Assembly (NCBI GenBank): GCA_030686995.1
Contig: CM060704.1
Coordinates: 172,481,718-172,545,717 of the forward strand
DNA from: Artemisia argyi
Taxonomy: Eukaryota > Streptophyta > Magnoliopsida > Asterales > Asteraceae
Length of the DNA: 64,000 bases
Direction of reading: 5' to 3'
Shown one piece after another: positions 59,990-64,000 of the stretch. The position numbers and the translations under genes are program-made. The notes beneath the pieces were generated by a model. The model had not been told where the DNA came from and did not search any database. It saw only the letters and a program-made list of their open reading frames with translations. The number at the start of each line of letters is the position of its first letter. The stretch's first letter is position 1.

Positions 59990-61074
59990 AATAAAATAAA
60001 ATAAAATATGAATTTACTCTGAAGCCCTCAAACTTTTTGTCACTTGTTTTAGTGTAAAAGATTTATTTAGGGTGTGTTTGTTTTTATAAAAAAAAGGTGG
60101 GCAGACGTTTTATTTGTTTGTTTTTTTCTTTTGAGTCAGACCCAGTTAGACATATAACATCTTATTCAGTAAGAGGTGAGAGACCTGTCATACTACCTCT
60201 TACTCGATAAGAGAGATTGAAGACTCGTGTTAATATAATACATTTGATGGTTTATTAACTATGTTATATTTATGATAACAAGTCTTATTTCATATTTACA
60301 TAAGTTACTTAAATAAATTGCAGAAACGAGCTCTTAAAATTATTCGGACAATTATAAAAAAACAAACAACAATATTTCGTTTAGATTTAGAAGTTCTAGC
60401 CACATCTAACTAGTAAGATGTGGTAATCAGATTCAGACATAAAACATCTAAATGAAACAAACACACCCTTAGTTTTAAAGCGGAAACAGTTTTATGTTAT
60501 AGTGTCATCGAAAGTATGGGGTTGAGCAAAACTGACCAAAAACTGAACTGAATCGAACTAAAAAATCAAATAAAACCGGTTTGACCGATCATATTCGGTT
60601 TCGGTTCTATATATTTATGACTTTCGGTTTTGGTTCGGATCAGTTCGATTGGGTTCGAGCTAAAATCGAGAAAAACACAGTTAAGCCATATAAACTAAAC
60701 CGAACCAAATGGACCGACAAAAATCGAACCGAACTGAGTCACTTCGATTCTGTTCTCGATTCATGTCTTTCACGAAATTGGTTTTCGACGGTTCGGTTTT
60801 TCGGATTCGGTTTGATTTTGACCCGATGAGCCATTGTTTCTACTTATTTGTTTATGTTTAGGCAAATAAAGTAGATTTTGACAAGTAAACAAGGACACGT
60901 TTATTTCTTAGACTTTTTTCCTCGAAATAAAATTACATTTTTCGAGCATAATTAACTTTAACCTTTTGTTTGCGATTTAAATGTGTGTTATAGCGTAATC
61001 TCAACTGTTATTACTTATTTGGATATAAATAAAGCATATTTTGATAAATGATGGAGATCGAGCTTCTTATTTCT

Positions 61075-61146
<72 letters not shown>

Positions 61147-61924
61147 TTTTAATTTCCTGAAATAAAAACTAGTTTTCTCAATTATACTTAATTTGATTGA
61201 ACCTTTAGATAAATAATTGTTCTTTTCAAGTGTTAAGGTTTCAAACGATTTAGAGATGAAACATTTGTTTTATAATGTTTCAAGAAGTGTGAGTCATAAC
61301 TCATAACTATGCATATATGTGATCTTGTTAACCCACATTGGGTTAAAAGAGGAACAAAATCAAAATGCACCATCTATCCCATTCCAAATGAAATCCTATG
61401 TCTCTTGACCAGCTACACAATAACCAGACTCACGGGCCAGTTGCAGCGCGTCACCAGTCCGCCCACCATCATCAGTTAGTTAGCTCCAAATGTCCATACT
61501 ATAATACTTTTATTTTTAAATGTAAGTCACACACCCATTCTACACTACAAGTTTCTCCATGACAAAAGGTTGAGGAGAACCTTGATTACACTTCAATACG
61601 ACTAGACCAATACCCGCTTTTAAATTTTTTTTAAAAAAAATTAACATATTCACTAAGATATATAGACCCTTGAAACATGGTATAGATCTATCATAGTGAT
61701 TCTGAAGTTACAATTGTTGGCTTGCATCTTGCACCTTTTTGACAAAAGACAGTTACAAATAATCACAAAGTTTATAAATAGTTGAAAAGATATTGGAACC
61801 AATCATGGTCAATCATCTACTATTATGGTAAATAGCAAATCAACTAAGCTAAATTAGCAAAATTAGGCCACAAGCAAGGTTCTTATAACTCGAGAAAACA
61901 TGGTTTGTCCCCATGACATGTAGC
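59990..61924. other. Intergenic DNA with low-complexity repeats
   Basis: No gene is supported. Between about 60520 and 60830 CGGTTT/AACCGA phrases recur in both orientations, the style of old MITE-like plant repeats; a reading frame across it is not called. A 39-base T run followed by (ATT)n lies at 61081-61145. The last part is probably 3' flank of the F-box gene. Confidence 0.4.
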
Positions 61925-62983
61925 CTAAATGTCTACCGGCCAAGCCTCGTTGTCTAGCAATTCAAGGCTTCCTACACACATATCCAATTCAATAGTGAAA
62001 GAAGAATCTAAAGAACTCCTAAGTCTTGAACGCACTCCAGTCTCCGGATTATAACTTTCGAAATCACCATGGTTGGTCAACCCGAAAATACTATCTGCTC
62101 CTTCAGAAATAGGATTTGTAAAGTTGTAAGGCTTGGACCAAGATGCGGCATTCTTATGCTCTTTTCTCACCCATATCCAATTATCATGACCATCGTTGGA
62201 TATTACAGCTAGACAACCTTTGATGATTGTTAATTGTACCATTACCCAACTAGGTTGCGGCAACTGAATCATGTCAAAAACATGAGTACTCAAATCGAAT
62301 GTCAATATACAATGATGGAGGTCTATATTCTCGGATTGATATCTAACCACCCAATGTAATGTTCGGTTGACAAAACACGGGAAAGGTGACTTGACGTTAT
62401 CGTAATAGAATGTAGTAGGGAGCTGAATCGCATTCCATGAGTTTGTCTTCATGGAGTACATATGTGAAAATTTTGCAACTCCACTATATTTACATAATGG
62501 TATGCCTACAATCTTGTAATCATCCGTTATTGTGTCAAAACCAAATCCAAGTGCTACAAATCCAAAAGGATGACTAGGAACATTTAGTTTGCGCCTAATT
62601 GAAGGGTTCCATAAACATAATGAACTTTTCCGAAGAGTACCAATTAGAGGCACTTCTTTCTGGATCACACATATAATTCCATTACATGAACCAACAATAT
62701 GGAAATCTATGCTCGAGAAGTTGACTGATTTCAGGCTAGTGTAATGGTCTTCTGGATCTAATGTATATAAAATTATATGACCATTTTTTTGGTAGTGACA
62801 TTTTTGTCTCACAATGACTTTTTGCGGAGTTTTTGCAGATCGAAGAGCATGCATTCTGATGAAATTACGGCTAGAAATACGAGCAAACCATGATTTAGAG
62901 ATAGATCTATAGTGAATGAGGGATTTGATTTGCAACATTCCACTGATTTCGACAATCAAGTCGTCACATAAGTGACATAACAT
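61925..62983 (-). CDS. F-box protein with FBA (type 1) interaction domain
   Basis: 352 aa in one coding exon. Residues 1-45 form the F-box (LCDDLIVEISGMLQIKSLIH, then YRSISKSWFARISS), which binds SKP1 in SCF ubiquitin ligases; the usual LP at its start is LC here. From about residue 90 the FBA_1 region follows: GSCNGIICV, LWNPSIRRKLNVPSH, ALGFGFDTITDDYKIVG, YSMKTNSWNAIQLP. This domain recruits substrates; the substrate is unknown. The coding start is the first ATG in the exon after a probable 5' UTR intron (donor AAAG|GTAAAC at 63121, acceptor GTTGTAG before 62992). The sequence looks intact. These genes are a large, fast-evolving plant family. Confidence 0.88.
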   Translation of the reverse strand: MLCHLCDDLIVEISGMLQIKSLIHYRSISKSWFARISSRNFIRMHALRSAKTPQKVIVRQKCHYQKNGHIILYTLDPEDHYTSLKSVNFSSIDFHIVGSCNGIICVIQKEVPLIGTLRKSSLCLWNPSIRRKLNVPSHPFGFVALGFGFDTITDDYKIVGIPLCKYSGVAKFSHMYSMKTNSWNAIQLPTTFYYDNVKSPFPCFVNRTLHWVVRYQSENIDLHHCILTFDLSTHVFDMIQLPQPSWVMVQLTIIKGCLAVISNDGHDNWIWVRKEHKNAASWSKPYNFTNPISEGADSIFGLTNHGDFESYNPETGVRSRLRSSLDSSFTIELDMCVGSLELLDNEAWPVDI

Positions 62984-63141
62984 TGTGCGATTCTACAACA
63001 TTTTTGGAAAACAAAATACATTAATCATCACATAAATACAAACTTGAAGTGGTTGCAAACTCGAACGAATAGAAATGTCTTATATTATCAAAACCTAATT
63101 TAAACGTAACAAATAGTTTACCTTTCGTTTCCTCGAGACAT
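62984..63141 (-). promoter_or_regulatory. F-box gene leader with intron and overlapping uORF
   Basis: A predicted leader exon ends at 63122 and joins 62992 across a 129-bp intron. After splicing, an ATG at 63141-63139 opens an 18-19-codon uORF that runs past the main ATG in another frame before stopping. If the leader is as predicted, this would lower translation of the F-box protein. Confidence 0.4.
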
Positions 63142-63602
63142 TGCAGCCACGAGATGTCAAACTTCGAACTTTCTCCAAGAGTTTTCTTACGATGTATTTT
63201 TTCATCTCTTTATAGATCGAATTAAATCATTAGCATGTAGTTTAGAATGTCAAAGAACCTATACGAAAAATATAAGAAATTAATATGCAATGTCCATGAA
63301 GACGTATAAATCTTTGGTTCGTTCTCAAGAACAAGCAGAAAACCTGGAAAATCGTATGTAGGATTTCGATCTAGGGCTAGCCATGATATACTTTAATTAA
63401 GGCCCATATGCTTTATTTATTTATTCGTCAAATTTGATTTTAATTATAAATTGTTTTAGTTTTGATCCCCAAAAAGATATACAGTATAAGTCTAATAATG
63501 GCCCAGTACGGCGGAGGCCCAATTATAAACCACCCAACCCCTTGAATAGGTTGACAGTTTAAATCTTCATGGGTATTCTGTACAGGCATTATTTGTCAGT
63601 GG

Positions 63603-64000
63603 CAAGGTTATAAATGGCGTGAGGCGTGGCGTGGCGTGGCGGCATGGTTACGCCTCATGCCTTACGAGCCATGACGAAGTCATGACGTTCTTTAAGGCGT
63701 GACTAAGGTGGCAAAAAAATATTTATACATTTATTATTTAGGGATAATGATTTCTAAATGTATCCAACTTGCCACGTTTTCTATATCGTGTATGGAACTT
63801 TTAATTTTGCTATCTTGGGGTCTTAAGTGCCTAATCTTTGCTAACTTATGTACTCATCCGACATGGCAAAGAGATTAGCTGAGTTGGCTAGGGGGACCTT
63901 GTTGACCCCGTTTGTTTCTTTAAAAATACCGTTATGTTGACCCGTTTTCCGTTATATTACAATTTTTTATAATAAAAACGTTTTATTTATTACCAAATCC
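63603..64000 (+). mobile_element. Possible hAT-like element end, cut by the window
   Basis: Starting near CAAGGTTATAAATGGCG the sequence has dense GGCGTGAGGCGTGGCG blocks like the ends of the hAT element at 18355-19699 (CAAAGTTTAAAA with GAGGCG blocks). The other end lies outside the window, so this rests on composition and a weak terminal match. Confidence 0.3.

Noticed and set aside
60581..60829. 82-aa frame in a CGGTTT-rich region
   Set aside because: Translation of a low-complexity repeat.

Overview
The window is nuclear DNA from a flowering plant, most likely a eudicot and possibly an Asteraceae. The evidence is GT-AG introns, an intronless P-class PPR gene, an F-box/FBA gene, and dense transposable elements including a Ty3/gypsy chromovirus with a tRNA-Met type primer site. 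The family assignment is an inference from the style of the gypsy and DUF1985/Ulp1 elements. There are no prokaryotic, organellar or CRISPR features.

Host genes: a P-class PPR gene on + (6435-8273); a CCR4-NOT subunit 10 homologue on - (six exons, 20626 down to 10697); a RIF1-like gene on - (ten exons, 59884 down to 54340); an F-box/FBA gene on - (62983 down to 61925). A MOS11-like exon remnant sits at the left edge.

Mobile DNA: MULE-1 (2371-6337) ends 97 bp before the PPR start codon. It carries a broken transposase N-terminus and a GRF-zinc-finger pseudogene whose intron holds a solo copia-type LTR. CNOT10 intron 1 (5.6 kb) is largely a tandem array whose unit includes a copy of the exon 1 donor site; it also holds a SINE and two nested hAT elements with perfect 8-bp target duplications. 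A 12-kb Tekay-like chromovirus (21896-33943) has a perfect 5-bp duplication, an extra ORF before gag, frameshifts, and a 3' LTR about 1.4 kb shorter than the 5' LTR. A 5'-truncated LINE follows.

The most striking object is MULE-2 (35927-53480, 17.55 kb). It has 280-290-bp terminal inverted repeats and a 9-bp duplication with one mismatch. Its layout is roughly symmetrical: a DUF1985-Ulp1 protease gene reading inward from each end, a four-exon transposase gene on - in the middle, and small accessory genes on +. These are a 118-aa orphan, a coiled-coil protein and a GRF-finger/transmembrane protein. A GTCGCACA motif is clustered in both TIRs and again in the central divergent promoter, as expected of a transposase-binding or regulatory site. 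The transposase and both protease genes carry stops, frameshifts or lost splice sites, so this copy is probably not autonomous now. The GRF protein and the 118-aa orphan are open and have TATA boxes at suitable distances.
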